Part shown: positions 26,814 through 34,792 of the stretch, piece by piece | Numbering within the stretch: the first letter of the stretch is position 1 | Layout: each line of letters begins with the position of its first letter | Assembly: GCA_910584965.1 (NCBI GenBank) | Contig: CAJUDZ010000010.1 | Coordinates: 1 to 64,000, forward strand | Direction of reading: 5' to 3' | DNA from: an uncultured Lachnospiraceae bacterium | Lineage (GTDB): Bacteria; Bacillota; Clostridia; Lachnospirales; Lachnospiraceae | Length of the DNA: 64,000 nucleotides | Translations under genes and position numbers: made by a program | Notes under the pieces: model-generated | Database searches by the model: none | Told to the model about the DNA's origin: nothing | What the model saw: the letters and a program-made list of their open reading frames with translations, nothing else

Positions 26814-27716
26814 ATGCCGGGCAGAGAAACCGAGGAAAAAAGACAACACAGCACCACACTGATTCCATACAGTTATTACGAATGCCGGCTTCCGGAATAT
26901 TTTGCGAACGTGCCGATGCACTGGCACAGCGAGTTTGAAATCAACTTCCTTCATCACGGAAAAGGGGAATTTATATGCGGAAACCGAAAACTGAAGGCCG
27001 CAAAAGGGGATATCCTGATCCTGCCTCCCAACATGCTGCATACCGCCTATCCCCGCAAGGGCCATGTCCTGATTTATGACGCTTTTGTCTTCAGCCCTGT
27101 TCTGCTCGGTGCAAACAGCAGCGACCGCTGTACCGCGGAGTGCATCCGCCCCATCATAAACGGCTGTGTAAAAAGCTGCGTCCATATCCGCCCGGATTCG
27201 GAAGGCTATGCCGCCATAAAGGCAATGACGGAGCGGATACTTTCCTGTGTGCACGCTAATTCTCCCCGGTCCGACCTCCTTTTAAAAAGCGAGCTCATGC
27301 GGTTGGTCTGGACACTGGAATGCGGCGGCCATATTATTTTTCAACAGGATTCCGGGAGCGGCCATGATGAAATCATCCGGCCGGTTCTCGAATACATGGC
27401 CGGAAATTACCAGAACGATATTACGATAGAACAGCTGGCCGGCCTTGTACACCTGAGCAAAAGCTATTTTATGAAATGCTTTAAGGATACGGCGGGCGTC
27501 GGCGCCATCGAACACCTTGCGCAGTTGCGGATAAATGCCGTCTGTGAAGCGCTTTCCAACACCGGGGACAAAATATCGGACATTGCTTTCCGCTGCGGCT
27601 TCAACAATCTTTCCAATTTTAACAGGCAGTTCTTAAAAAAAGTGGGCTGTTCCCCTGAGGAATACAGAAAGCGCAGTCTTGCGGGCACATCCGCCGCAAT
27701 TGCAGCATTTCCATAA
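26814..27716 (+). CDS. AraC-family regulator with N-terminal cupin
   Basis: A 300-residue regulator. The N-terminal cupin sugar-sensing domain shows MHWHSEFEINFLHHGKGEF and KGDILILPPNMLH. The C-terminal double helix-turn-helix has ITIEQLAGLVHLSKSYFMKCFKD and KISDIAFRCGFNNLSNFNRQFLK. A GGAAAGGG tract precedes the ATG. Its position divergent from the GH31 gene, with phased repeats in between, marks it as the probable activator of the GH31 gene. A strong hairpin terminator follows. Confidence 0.92.
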   Translation: MPGRETEEKRQHSTTLIPYSYYECRLPEYFANVPMHWHSEFEINFLHHGKGEFICGNRKLKAAKGDILILPPNMLHTAYPRKGHVLIYDAFVFSPVLLGANSSDRCTAECIRPIINGCVKSCVHIRPDSEGYAAIKAMTERILSCVHANSPRSDLLLKSELMRLVWTLECGGHIIFQQDSGSGHDEIIRPVLEYMAGNYQNDITIEQLAGLVHLSKSYFMKCFKDTAGVGAIEHLAQLRINAVCEALSNTGDKISDIAFRCGFNNLSNFNRQFLKKVGCSPEEYRKRSLAGTSAAIAAFP

Positions 27717-27726
27717 AATGAAAACA

Positions 27727-27768
27727 GGCTCCCGGAAATATTAACCAATGGCAATATTTCCGGGAGCC
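27727..27768. terminator. Bidirectional terminator between AraC and FlxA-like genes
   Basis: A perfect 16-bp stem (GGCTCCCGGAAATATT at 27727-27742 with its complement at 27753-27768) around a 10-base loop, with GTTTTC on the plus side and GTTTTCA on the minus side. The genes on both sides converge on it. Confidence 0.85.
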
Positions 27769-27819
27769 CCGTCGTTTTCTTATTCCTATTCTTCCTATTC
27801 AACCGTTTTCATTCTGTGT

Positions 27820-28605
27820 TTACAGCCGGACATCCACCTGGGCATAACGAACACCCGATGCCTCACCGTGATCTTTGCTGTCGTCTCCTTCGGCCTCCGC
27901 CGCGGAATTGCCGGACTTCTGTCCTTCCTTTGTTTCCGCTTCATCCGTACTTTCTTTCTTTGTTTCATCCCCGGCTTCTGTCGTCATATTCGCCTCTTTC
28001 AGCGCTTCTCCGGCCTCCGCAAGCGTACTCATCTGAGAAGCTGCCGCTTCCTGTGCTTTCTGCTGCACGTCGGCAAGCTGCGCTTCCTTTGCCGCCGTAT
28101 CGCCATTCCTTGCGCTGTCCAGCTTAATCTCCGTTTCCAGCACGCCTGCTTTTCCTTCCATCCGGTTCGCAACGCTTCCCTGCACACTTGCCTGTTTCAT
28201 TGCCCCGTCGGCGGAAATCATCGCCTGCATCCCTTCGGCGGAAAGCTGTACGTTTACCGCCCCGTTCTTCGCCTTTGCCTTCCTGGAGTTTTCGGAACGT
28301 TCCATCGATGAAGCGTTTTCTGCCTGTTTCTTTTTCGCCTCTTCCGCTTCTTTCTTACGCATTTCCATCTGATGCTGCCGCAGCTGATTGTTCAGGTTAC
28401 TGATCTCCTTCTGAATCTCCTGCCGCATTTTCATCTTTTCTTCCGTGCTCATCTCGCTGTTCCCGGAAATTTCCTGCAATCTTTTCTGTGCGTTTTCTAT
28501 CTGCTGCATCAGCCTCTTGCTGACAGCATCCTCTGCATGGCCGCTTCCCTTTACTCCGGCCGGCATACCGGTTCCCCCGGCTCCGTTTACACCATTTACT
28601 ACCAT
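27820..28605 (-). CDS. FlxA-like family protein
   Basis: A 261-residue soluble, low-complexity protein. After a glycine-rich start (MVVNGVNGAGGTG), residues 30-100 form a charged coiled coil (LMQQIENAQKRLQEISG to EMRKKEAEEAKKKQ) as in the FlxA-like family. The rest is rich in Ala, Glu, Lys, Met and Gln and ends in an acidic tail. FlxA is a flagellar-regulon protein of unknown role in enterobacteria; the meaning in Clostridia is unclear. The second in-frame ATG has AAAGGA 9 bases upstream and was preferred. It lies downstream of the GHKL kinase, after a 200-base gap. Confidence 0.7.
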   Translation of the reverse strand: MVVNGVNGAGGTGMPAGVKGSGHAEDAVSKRLMQQIENAQKRLQEISGNSEMSTEEKMKMRQEIQKEISNLNNQLRQHQMEMRKKEAEEAKKKQAENASSMERSENSRKAKAKNGAVNVQLSAEGMQAMISADGAMKQASVQGSVANRMEGKAGVLETEIKLDSARNGDTAAKEAQLADVQQKAQEAAASQMSTLAEAGEALKEANMTTEAGDETKKESTDEAETKEGQKSGNSAAEAEGDDSKDHGEASGVRYAQVDVRL

Positions 28606-28816
28606 AGATTTCATTCCTTTCCTGCGGACCTCATCTTGATCATAACCGATTCAGCCGGCATATGTTGTCTTTCAATCTATTTCGGAACAACATTTCACCC
28701 ACATTAGCGATTTGTTGTGGATTTGACTTTTTCCGTTGTCAAAATATCCGGGGATACGATGACAGTCCGTAAAGAGACCGCGCAGACAGGGCGCCGCTTC
28801 CGGGAATCGTCCCTTT

Positions 28817-30193
28817 TTACCCGACCATCAGCATCACATGCAGCAGAAACGTTCCGTCCTTTTGCTCTATGGCGATATCGCCGAAATATTTTCTGGCCAC
28901 GCTGCGGATATTGTTCAGGCCGTAACCATGTTCCCCGTTATTTTCTTTGGTCGTCACCGGAAGGCCGCTTTCTTCTTCCAGGTATACCGGCTCTTTCAGG
29001 CTGTTTTCCACTACGATCATATAAACATTTTTTTCCCGGTAAGAAAAAACATGGATAAAAGGATTCCCGCATACCGCTTCCGCCCCCTCTATCGCATTAT
29101 TCAGCGCATTGTTTAAAATAATGCTGACATCAAAGGCATTAACAGACGCTTCTTCCGGATAAAAAAATTCGCTCCGGAAGGTTATCCCGCTTCCCTCCGC
29201 TTCCTTTTTTCTTTCCGTCAAAAGAATATCCGTAACGGGATTGCCGCTTTTAATTTCCGTTTCGGTACCGTGAAACTGCTCTTTCAGCTGTTCCAGATAA
29301 CCAATAGCCTCTTCCTGCCTGTCCTTCTGAAAAAGGCTCTCCAGCATCATGATATGATTTCCCATATCATGACGCATCCCCCGGATATCCCGGTACAGCG
29401 CTTCTACTTCCGCAATATGTTTTTTCAGGTTTTCGAGCTGCCCGGCGAGTACCGCGTTTTCTTTTTCTTTCCGGTAATTTTTTTTCATATCCTGATAAAA
29501 AGTGACCGCCGCCACGAGCGCGGCATAAGATATCATCTGATAACACGCGGAAATCCAGAGAAAAAAAGCATGAGTTTCCTGAATATACTGCCCTGTGTCC
29601 TTCAGATAAAAATCGGAAAAAACACTAAATGAAAAATAACCGGTAAACGCCGATAACGGTACCGCCAGCATCAGACCGAGCTCTTTTCTGCTCATGTTTT
29701 CATTTTTATAAAGATAAATCCGATCCATAATATCAAGCAGAATCCGCATCACACAACAGCGGAGTACGATAAAAAGACTCTGATTCAGAATATAAAGGAC
29801 TAAACAGACCCATTCGGGCGATCCCATAGCCGCCTCGAAATACATCGTTCCCTGGAACAGAAAATCTCTCGGCACAGACACAATGCTGTGGGAAATCCAC
29901 TCCGTCAGATAGAGAAAAATGACCAGGAATACTTTCTGCGCCATGTTCCTTCTGTCAAACAGATAAATGACCGCCAAAAAGGCCAGCGCCCCCAGCGCAT
30001 ACGCCAGAAAACCGTGAAAAGCATACGGTATCAGGTACAATACGGACATCGTACCGATATAAACCAGCTTTACGGACCGAACAGCTTTTTTGTTATATAA
30101 AAAAGGCGTGATGAAACGGCCATAAAGCACGCCGTTTATTACAATCACCGCTATGCCGAACAGCCGCGAGGCCAGTTCCCAGTAAAAATCCAT
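28817..30193 (-). CDS. GHKL sensor histidine kinase (AgrC-like)
   Basis: A 458-residue membrane kinase. The N-terminal ~225 residues hold six to seven hydrophobic spans. A coiled linker follows, then the phosphoacceptor region RGMRHDMGNHIMML (His of RHDMGNH), the N-box ILNNALNNAIEGA and the G-box EHGYGLNNIRS. The start MDFYWEL has AGGAG 6 bases upstream. It pairs with the LytTR regulator that lies upstream in the same direction; a 320-base block of tandem hairpin repeats separates the two. No peptide pheromone or AgrB-like gene is nearby, so the signal is unknown. Confidence 0.9.
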   Translation of the reverse strand: MDFYWELASRLFGIAVIVINGVLYGRFITPFLYNKKAVRSVKLVYIGTMSVLYLIPYAFHGFLAYALGALAFLAVIYLFDRRNMAQKVFLVIFLYLTEWISHSIVSVPRDFLFQGTMYFEAAMGSPEWVCLVLYILNQSLFIVLRCCVMRILLDIMDRIYLYKNENMSRKELGLMLAVPLSAFTGYFSFSVFSDFYLKDTGQYIQETHAFFLWISACYQMISYAALVAAVTFYQDMKKNYRKEKENAVLAGQLENLKKHIAEVEALYRDIRGMRHDMGNHIMMLESLFQKDRQEEAIGYLEQLKEQFHGTETEIKSGNPVTDILLTERKKEAEGSGITFRSEFFYPEEASVNAFDVSIILNNALNNAIEGAEAVCGNPFIHVFSYREKNVYMIVVENSLKEPVYLEEESGLPVTTKENNGEHGYGLNNIRSVARKYFGDIAIEQKDGTFLLHVMLMVG

Positions 30194-30226
30194 AATAATC
30201 TCCTGCATTTGCCCGCAGAAATCCCC

Positions 30227-30560
30227 GGCGTTTCATCCTATGGTGAAACGTCTTTAGAACTTCTCTTCATGTCTTTGGCGCAGAATGACTCTTTTCTGTC
30301 ATTCTGCCGTGTGAAGAAGGTTCACATTGTGAAAGGTTCACATTGTGAAAGGTTCACATTGTGAAAGGTTCACATTGTGAACCGTAGAAGTTCTTGGCGT
30401 TTCATCCTATGGTGAAACGTCTTTAGAACTTCTCTTCATGTCTTTGGTGCAGAATGACTCTTTTCTGTCATTCTGCCGTGTGAAGCAGGTTCACGCTGTG
30501 AACCGTAGAAGTTCTTGGCGTTTCATCCTATGGTGAAACGTCTTTAGAACTTCTCTTCAC
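30227..30560. repeat. Expanded tandem hairpin repeats between response regulator and kinase
   Basis: A block beginning GGCGTTTCATCC recurs at 30227, 30396 and 30517. The unit is 121 bp. The first interval is 169 bp because it has four tandem copies of a 16-bp palindromic word (GGTTCACATTGTGAAA) where the second has one; 3 x 16 = 48 accounts exactly for the difference. Each unit folds: GTTTCA/TGAAAC, AGAACTTCT/AGAAGTTCT, and GCAGAATGAC/GTCATTCTGC. The third copy encodes the last residues and stop of the response regulator. There is no gene in this gap. Confidence 0.85.
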
Positions 30561-31268
30561 ACTATTGTATCGCAAATACCGCTTCACAAACTCTCCGTAG
30601 TTCTGTTTTGCCATAAGCGCCGTGCCCTTTTCCAGCCAGATTTCGGACACATTATATTTTTCAACATATTTAAAATGCACAATATTTGACCGGTGGGAAC
30701 GAAAAAAATCCCCGCCGAGCTTTTTTTCCAGATCGGACAGCTTTCCATAATATTCGATATCTTCGTGCACGCTGTGTATCATTACTTTCCGGTTAAACAC
30801 TTCCGCATACACAATATCGCCAATCGGGATTCTGGTATGCACGCCCCCCGTCTTGATTACGATACAACGCTCTTCCGGCTTCGTTTTCTCCCTGCTTTCC
30901 GTAACGGCCCGGTTCCTGTACTGCTCCGCGGCCGCCTTCAGCACCTCTTCAAATTTTTCATCCGTAAAGGGCTTTACCAGATAATGGAAAGCCCCTACGT
31001 CAAATGCCTGAAAGACATACTCTTCCAATGCCGTTATGAAAATCAGAATCGTGCTTTTGTTTTTCCGCCTCAGCTCCGCCGCTGTTTCCATTCCGTTCCT
31101 TCCATCCATCCGGATATCCAGGAACAGAATATCGAATCGGGCGCCGGAACACAGCAGTTCTTCTCCCGAACGGAAAAAAGACACTTCCGCCTCCGGGTAC
31201 AGCTTTTTTATTTTACTGCCAAGAAATGACCGCACCTCTTTTTCGTCGTCACACACAGCAATCCGCAT
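30528..31268 (-). CDS. LytTR-family response regulator
   Basis: A 246-residue regulator. The receiver domain has the acidic pair DDE (residues 7-9), the phosphoacceptor Asp in ILFLDIRMDG (about 52), Thr in FITALE and Lys in YLVKPF. The LytTR DNA-binding domain (about 135-235) shows GDIVYAEVFNRKVMIHS and FFRSHRSNIVHFKYV. The last nine residues (RSSKDVSP plus stop) are encoded by a copy of the adjacent tandem repeat, so the native C-terminus has been replaced or extended. It is upstream of the GHKL kinase gene in the same direction. Direct repeats spaced by 21 bp upstream are a likely autoregulatory site. Confidence 0.92.
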   Translation of the reverse strand: MRIAVCDDEKEVRSFLGSKIKKLYPEAEVSFFRSGEELLCSGARFDILFLDIRMDGRNGMETAAELRRKNKSTILIFITALEEYVFQAFDVGAFHYLVKPFTDEKFEEVLKAAAEQYRNRAVTESREKTKPEERCIVIKTGGVHTRIPIGDIVYAEVFNRKVMIHSVHEDIEYYGKLSDLEKKLGGDFFRSHRSNIVHFKYVEKYNVSEIWLEKGTALMAKQNYGEFVKRYLRYNSVKRSSKDVSP

Positions 31269-31343
31269 CGTTCCGCATCCTCTTTCCTTAAACCAACATG
31301 ATTCCGCTTTGCGGAGAAGTACTTTTCACGTTATCTCCATATA

Positions 31344-31361
31344 TATCTGATATATCAGATA
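31344..31361. promoter_or_regulatory. 18-bp perfect palindrome upstream of the LytTR gene
   Basis: TATCTGATA is followed directly by TATCAGATA. It lies about 80 bases before the LytTR regulator start and could be an operator for a dimeric protein. Confidence 0.4.
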
Positions 31362-31423
31362 CCTGATACATTTTAAGCCCGTATATACCGTATATCGGCA
31401 AGCCGTTTCCGCTTTCACAGCGA

Positions 31424-31455
31424 TATGTTGTAAACAGAACTTTTTATGTTGTAAA
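31424..31455 (-). promoter_or_regulatory. Candidate LytTR binding site (two direct repeats, 21-bp period)
   Basis: The 11-base word TATGTTGTAAA (TTTACAACATA on the minus strand) occurs at 31424 and 31445, exactly two helical turns apart. LytTR proteins bind paired direct repeats at this spacing. The pair is about 160-190 bases upstream of the LytTR regulator start. The rest of the 327-base gap 31269-31595 holds no gene. Confidence 0.5.
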
Positions 31456-31540
31456 AGCCGCTCCAAAAATCCCTTCACACCAGCCGGCACCTTGCCGCTC
31501 CGCGGCATTTTCAACCCCGATTGTGAAGCTTTAAAGTTTG

Positions 31541-31599
31541 CGAACTTTGGGCCGCAGGCACAAATTCGCGATTGAAAAATCTTTGATTTTTCAATCTAT
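31541..31599. repeat. Dispersed two-hairpin element, copy 1
   Basis: The element runs from CGAACTTTG through GGCACAAATTCGCG to a stem ATTGAAAAATC/GATTTTTCAAT. A second copy is at 52295-52368. It overlaps the stop codon of the ferritin-like gene and sits where a terminator is expected. Confidence 0.7.
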
Positions 31600-32135
31600 T
31601 CTTTTTGCAGCGCCTTTAACATCATAATATGATACTCTTCATCCTGAATGATTCTCCGCAGAACCGCATTGACGCATTCGTCCTCAATCCAGGAAATATG
31701 CAGTTCATACTGATTGATCGTGGCTTTCTCTCCTTCCATATCGGCTGACAGCATTTTGCTGTATTCCGCCGGAATATTCAGGCATGAAGGCGTCCACAAT
31801 ACCGGCCTTCCGTTACGTCCTCTCGCGGAAAATCCGATATCCCCGCCCAGCAGAACGATCAGTTCTCCCAGTTTCTGGAGATGTATCATTTCGCAGACCG
31901 CCATCCCAAGAAGCGCCTGCGCCATCGGGCACTTTTCACTTGCCAGACGGTTCTCGTTGTTAATATACTGTGCGATCGCGGTCAGTTCCGATACCGAACC
32001 GCAATAGTCAATGCTGAGCAGATCTGCATAGGATGGATTTTTTTCTCTCACCCGGACCGGCGGATAAGGCAGATCCACCATGACCGGTTTAACACCGCTG
32101 AAATTACAGGGTTCCCCAATACATTTTCCTTCCAT
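31596..32135 (-). CDS. Ferritin-like domain protein
   Basis: A 179-residue four-helix protein with the metal-ligand pattern of diiron/dimanganese ferritin-like proteins: Glu in SELTAIAQYI, ExxH in CEMIHLQKL, Glu in EKATINQYE, and ExxH in DEEYHIMML. An N-terminal cysteine-containing segment (CIGEPCNFSG) is extra. It may be a rubrerythrin-, bacterioferritin- or manganese-catalase-like protein; sequence alone does not decide. AGAGG lies upstream of the ATG. The stop codon falls within a dispersed hairpin element. Likely role is oxidative-stress protection. Confidence 0.75.
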   Translation of the reverse strand: MEGKCIGEPCNFSGVKPVMVDLPYPPVRVREKNPSYADLLSIDYCGSVSELTAIAQYINNENRLASEKCPMAQALLGMAVCEMIHLQKLGELIVLLGGDIGFSARGRNGRPVLWTPSCLNIPAEYSKMLSADMEGEKATINQYELHISWIEDECVNAVLRRIIQDEEYHIMMLKALQKE

Positions 32136-32192
32136 AAAATATACAACCTCTGTCTTTGTTCATTTTCATATTGTATGAGAAAGAAGAAGTGT

Positions 32193-32894
32193 TTATGCTC
32201 CGCCAAAGACCGCTTCCGAAACTTCCTGTTCTTCGCTGACTTTCCGGGTTAATCCATCGGCATCCGTCTCTTCCGATACCGGACAGGATGTCTTAAATAC
32301 ATAGTAAGCGATTCCGAATCCGCCGTTTTCGCCGACATTATCTTTTTCCCATTTTACATAGATCTCATAGATTTTTCCGGCCTGCAAAGGAATGGAAAAA
32401 TCCGCCGCCGCTATTTCCTCCCGCTGAAATACGCCGGTTTGGATGCCCGGAGCGCCGCTGTTTCCGATCTCCTCAAGATTCCACATATTAATGCCCAGTT
32501 CATCAGGATTGACTTCAATGGTCAGACTGTAATCCGAAAAACCGTCCCCGTTTTCGAACAGCGTCAGCGTATCCCAGGGCGCCCCTTCCGATAAGGGATG
32601 CGCGCTGTCCGCTATTGCCGCCCCCATCTGATCTGCCCCTTCGGGCCAGCTCCAGTCATACCCGCATGCTTGTACCGTCAGGGAATCCCCTTCCCCCGAT
32701 AGCGGATAAAATACGATATCCGGCGGTTCCCGACGGGCATCCGCTTCTTCCGCATGCTGTTCCGAAACAGTTCCGCCGCCCGATTCTGCGCCGTCAGAGG
32801 CACTCCCATCCGCTCCGCTTTCCTTTTGGCCGCAGGCGCTCATGACCAGTACGGTCAGTCCCAATGCCGTCATGCACAATTTTTTCTTTCTCAC
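32193..32894 (-). CDS. Putative lipoprotein of unknown function
   Basis: A 233-residue exported protein. A signal peptide ends with the lipobox VMSAC, so Cys21 would be lipidated; a Ser/Gly/Glu-rich linker follows. The folded part is unrecognised (ALTVQACGYDWSWPEGADQM-like start, read SLTVQACGYDWSWPEG, and KIYEIYVKWEK). It starts with GTG at 32894. The leader holding this start is almost identical to the leader of the ABC ATPase gene at 52263-52286. No functional neighbour gives a clue. Confidence 0.7.
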   Translation of the reverse strand: MRKKKLCMTALGLTVLVMSACGQKESGADGSASDGAESGGGTVSEQHAEEADARREPPDIVFYPLSGEGDSLTVQACGYDWSWPEGADQMGAAIADSAHPLSEGAPWDTLTLFENGDGFSDYSLTIEVNPDELGINMWNLEEIGNSGAPGIQTGVFQREEIAAADFSIPLQAGKIYEIYVKWEKDNVGENGGFGIAYYVFKTSCPVSEETDADGLTRKVSEEQEVSEAVFGGA

Positions 32895-32915
32895 GCTAAT
32901 AGTCCTGCCTTTCTC
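32892..32915 (-). promoter_or_regulatory. Conserved translation-start leader, copy 1
   Basis: On the minus strand GAGAAAGGCAGGACTATTAG runs up to the GTG start of the lipoprotein gene. The same leader, 20 of 24 bases identical, precedes the ABC ATPase gene at 52263-52286. It includes the ribosome site. Confidence 0.55.
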
Positions 32916-33124
32916 TTATTTTCCTCTGAAAAGCTGATGCCGCAAAGATGTTTTTCGCATCTCTTCTCCGCCTCCCGGATACTTTTCCGGTAAAACTATC
33001 TTAGCATAAACCGTTTTCCGTGTCATGCACTTTCCATTTCCATTCCTGTTTCCCTTTTCCTGTGCATCCTTTTTGCTCTTCACACATAATTCACAAATTC
33101 ACGGGGAAATCCCCGTTTTCTTCC

Positions 33125-33153
33125 TTGCACAGACAGGCCTCCGATAGTATACT
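33125..33153 (+). promoter_or_regulatory. Promoter of the small His/Cys-rich protein gene
   Basis: TTGCAC at 33125 and TATACT at 33148 are 17 bases apart, close to the vegetative consensus, 28 bases before the start codon of the next gene. Confidence 0.7.
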
Positions 33154-33180
33154 AATGGTATAGGAAAGGAGGCGTATGTT

Positions 33181-33507
33181 ATGCGTATTAAAAAAATGCT
33201 CACCGCAGTAACGGCAAGCATGCTGATAGCAAGCCTTATCGTAATGCCTGTTTCTGCACATGGGCATCATGGCAGAGCAAGGACAGCCTCAACCACCGTC
33301 AATACCGGCTGCCCGGTATGTACCGTTGAAGACTGCTCGGAGACAGGACATCATGCACACGACGGCAACTATTACTGCAGCTATGACCACGACGGCGGTT
33401 ATTGCGATGGTTCCTGCGGATATCGCGCTGATTGCTCTTGCGGTTACTGCGGAACCACCACAACATCGTCAGGCTCTCATCATGGCAGAGGGCATGGCTG
33501 TCGCTAG
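33181..33507 (+). CDS. Small secreted His/Cys-rich protein
   Basis: A 108-residue protein with an N-terminal signal peptide (residues 1-26, ending VSAHG). The mature 80 residues are dense in His, Cys and Gly: CPVCTVEDCSETGHHAHDG, YYCSYDHDGGYCDGSCGY, and a C-terminal HHGRGHGCR. The Cys-x-x-x-x-Cys and His-His-x-His-Asp pattern suggests metal binding outside the cell; no characterised family is recognised. AAAGGAGG precedes the ATG and a good promoter lies directly upstream, so the gene is real. It converges on the next gene. Confidence 0.8.
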   Translation: MRIKKMLTAVTASMLIASLIVMPVSAHGHHGRARTASTTVNTGCPVCTVEDCSETGHHAHDGNYYCSYDHDGGYCDGSCGYRADCSCGYCGTTTTSSGSHHGRGHGCR

Positions 33508-33517
33508 GCACTAGCCG

Positions 33518-33574
33518 GAAGCATTCAACAAAATACAACAACCCGCCTCGGCGTTGTCTGAGGCGGAATGCTTC
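33518..33574. terminator. Nested hairpin between convergent genes, inside the 33525 gene
   Basis: GAAGCATTC (33518-33526) pairs with GAATGCTTC (33566-33574), and inside it CCGCCTC pairs with GAGGCGG. It serves as a probable terminator for the plus-strand gene and forms the last 17 codons of the minus-strand gene. Confidence 0.6.
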
Positions 33575-33998
33575 TTGTCGTTGCCGTATAATAAACAAGC
33601 AGCGTCCGGCCTGCCGGATTACAGGATACATTTTGTCCATTGAGTGTCTCTATATTCGTATTCCGCGCAAGATTCAACTGTAATGAACCGTCCCGCGCCG
33701 TCAGATTCCTGTCAAACTCATTCAGCATAATCTGTTCATCCCGCATGAGCACCGCAACGATCTGCGCCTGATACTGCGGCGGAAAAATAAGCGGCACAGG
33801 GAGGGATGCGTCGTAAAACGCCGCCACCCGGAGTCCGGCCCTGAGCGGTCTGTTATCAATCACATGCGTCTCCGGTCCTATCATAAAATTTACAATTCCG
33901 TTTTCCGTTCGGAGCGACATCGTTTGACTGCAACAGTCATTTCCTCTTGTCATGTTTAAAATGGTACCGATGATCGGTTCATAGTTCGCATATGCCAT
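33525..33998 (-). CDS. Conserved hypothetical protein
   Basis: A 157-residue soluble protein. The first ~95 residues look like a small beta-barrel: IIGTILNMTRGNDCCSQTMSLRTENGIVNFMI, then ETHVIDNRPLRAGLRVAAFYD and LPVPLIFPPQYQAQIVAV. The double Cys in NDCCSQ is notable. I recall similar uncharacterised clostridial proteins but no function. The ATG has AAGGAA 7 bases upstream. The C-terminal codons lie in a hairpin shared with the convergent gene. Confidence 0.7.
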   Translation of the reverse strand: MAYANYEPIIGTILNMTRGNDCCSQTMSLRTENGIVNFMIGPETHVIDNRPLRAGLRVAAFYDASLPVPLIFPPQYQAQIVAVLMRDEQIMLNEFDRNLTARDGSLQLNLARNTNIETLNGQNVSCNPAGRTLLVYYTATTRSIPPQTTPRRVVVFC

Positions 33999-34194
33999 TA
34001 TTATATTCCTTCTTTTTTTTCTGAATCTACTATAAGTTATGTCTGAAAATGAAAAATGTACGCCATTCGTGCCGTGATGAATTTCTCCGTATTGCCGGCT
34101 GACTGCAAAGCGGTTCTGCCGGATATTCTTCTCAGGTGTTTTCCACTGACAATCGGCTGCTCCAATCTGCCTTTGCGCTCTTTTACTTTTGCGA

Positions 34195-34752
34195 TCATCT
34201 CCGTGACTTCACGCTGACCGCTGTACCCCGCGAGACCATTTTTACGATACGTGATCTGTTATATCTTTGCATAATAACAAACATCAAATCAAATACGGCA
34301 CTACATACAGATGTTATAAGAAACACGCTAAATGCACCAAAATGCACCGAAGCCGCAAGCGGAACAAAACTAAGTACAACGTTCGTTTCATGCACTAACT
34401 CTGATTGACACATAGCCTGCGCTATTTCATCCCATGTGTGTTTTTTGTTTGAAAAAGTATCCGGGGCGTAAGTAGGCATCTTATCTTTCCACTTCTTAAC
34501 CCTCAAAAATTGATACAGCCTGCTTTCCCATGAACGGATCTGATACCATTTCTTTGTATAATTTGCTCTGTTTTTCATTCCAATATTATAAAGCAGCCCG
34601 ACAAGCAGTCTCATACCTAAATGATAAAAAATTGTGCCAAAAGTAACCGCCAGCGTTATGTATATCCCACTGTCAGAACGGCGGTATAAAATAGTCGCAA
34701 AAACCGACATCATTAAGCAAAAAGCTGTAGTAAATTTCATCACTTTTGGCAT
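34195..34752 (-). CDS. Membrane protein resembling glycosyl-diaponeurosporenoate acyltransferase (CrtO-like)
   Basis: A 185-residue protein with about four membrane spans (two near the N-terminus, two near the C-terminus). The central part YTKKWYQIRSWESRLYQFLRVKKWKDKMPTYAPD (given here in two parts: YTKKWYQIRSWESRLYQF and LRVKKWKDKMPTYAPD) matches the WE...KKWKD.LP pattern of the CrtO-like acyltransferase family, whose clostridial members have no known substrate. The start at MPKVMKF has GGGAGG about 10 bases upstream. Earlier in-frame ATGs fall inside a 79-bp tandem repeat and are unlikely. No carotenoid genes are nearby, so carotenoid synthesis is not implied. Confidence 0.6.
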   Translation of the reverse strand: MPKVMKFTTAFCLMMSVFATILYRRSDSGIYITLAVTFGTIFYHLGMRLLVGLLYNIGMKNRANYTKKWYQIRSWESRLYQFLRVKKWKDKMPTYAPDTFSNKKHTWDEIAQAMCQSELVHETNVVLSFVPLAASVHFGAFSVFLITSVCSAVFDLMFVIMQRYNRSRIVKMVSRGTAVSVKSRR

Positions 34753-34792
34753 ATTCCCGTATCCCTCCCAAGCTTCCATTTGTGACGATTCC

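Noticed and set aside
30227..30560. CRISPR array between LytTR regulator and kinase
   Set aside because: The repeats are contiguous 121-bp and 16-bp units without unique spacers, and the gap lacks cas genes.
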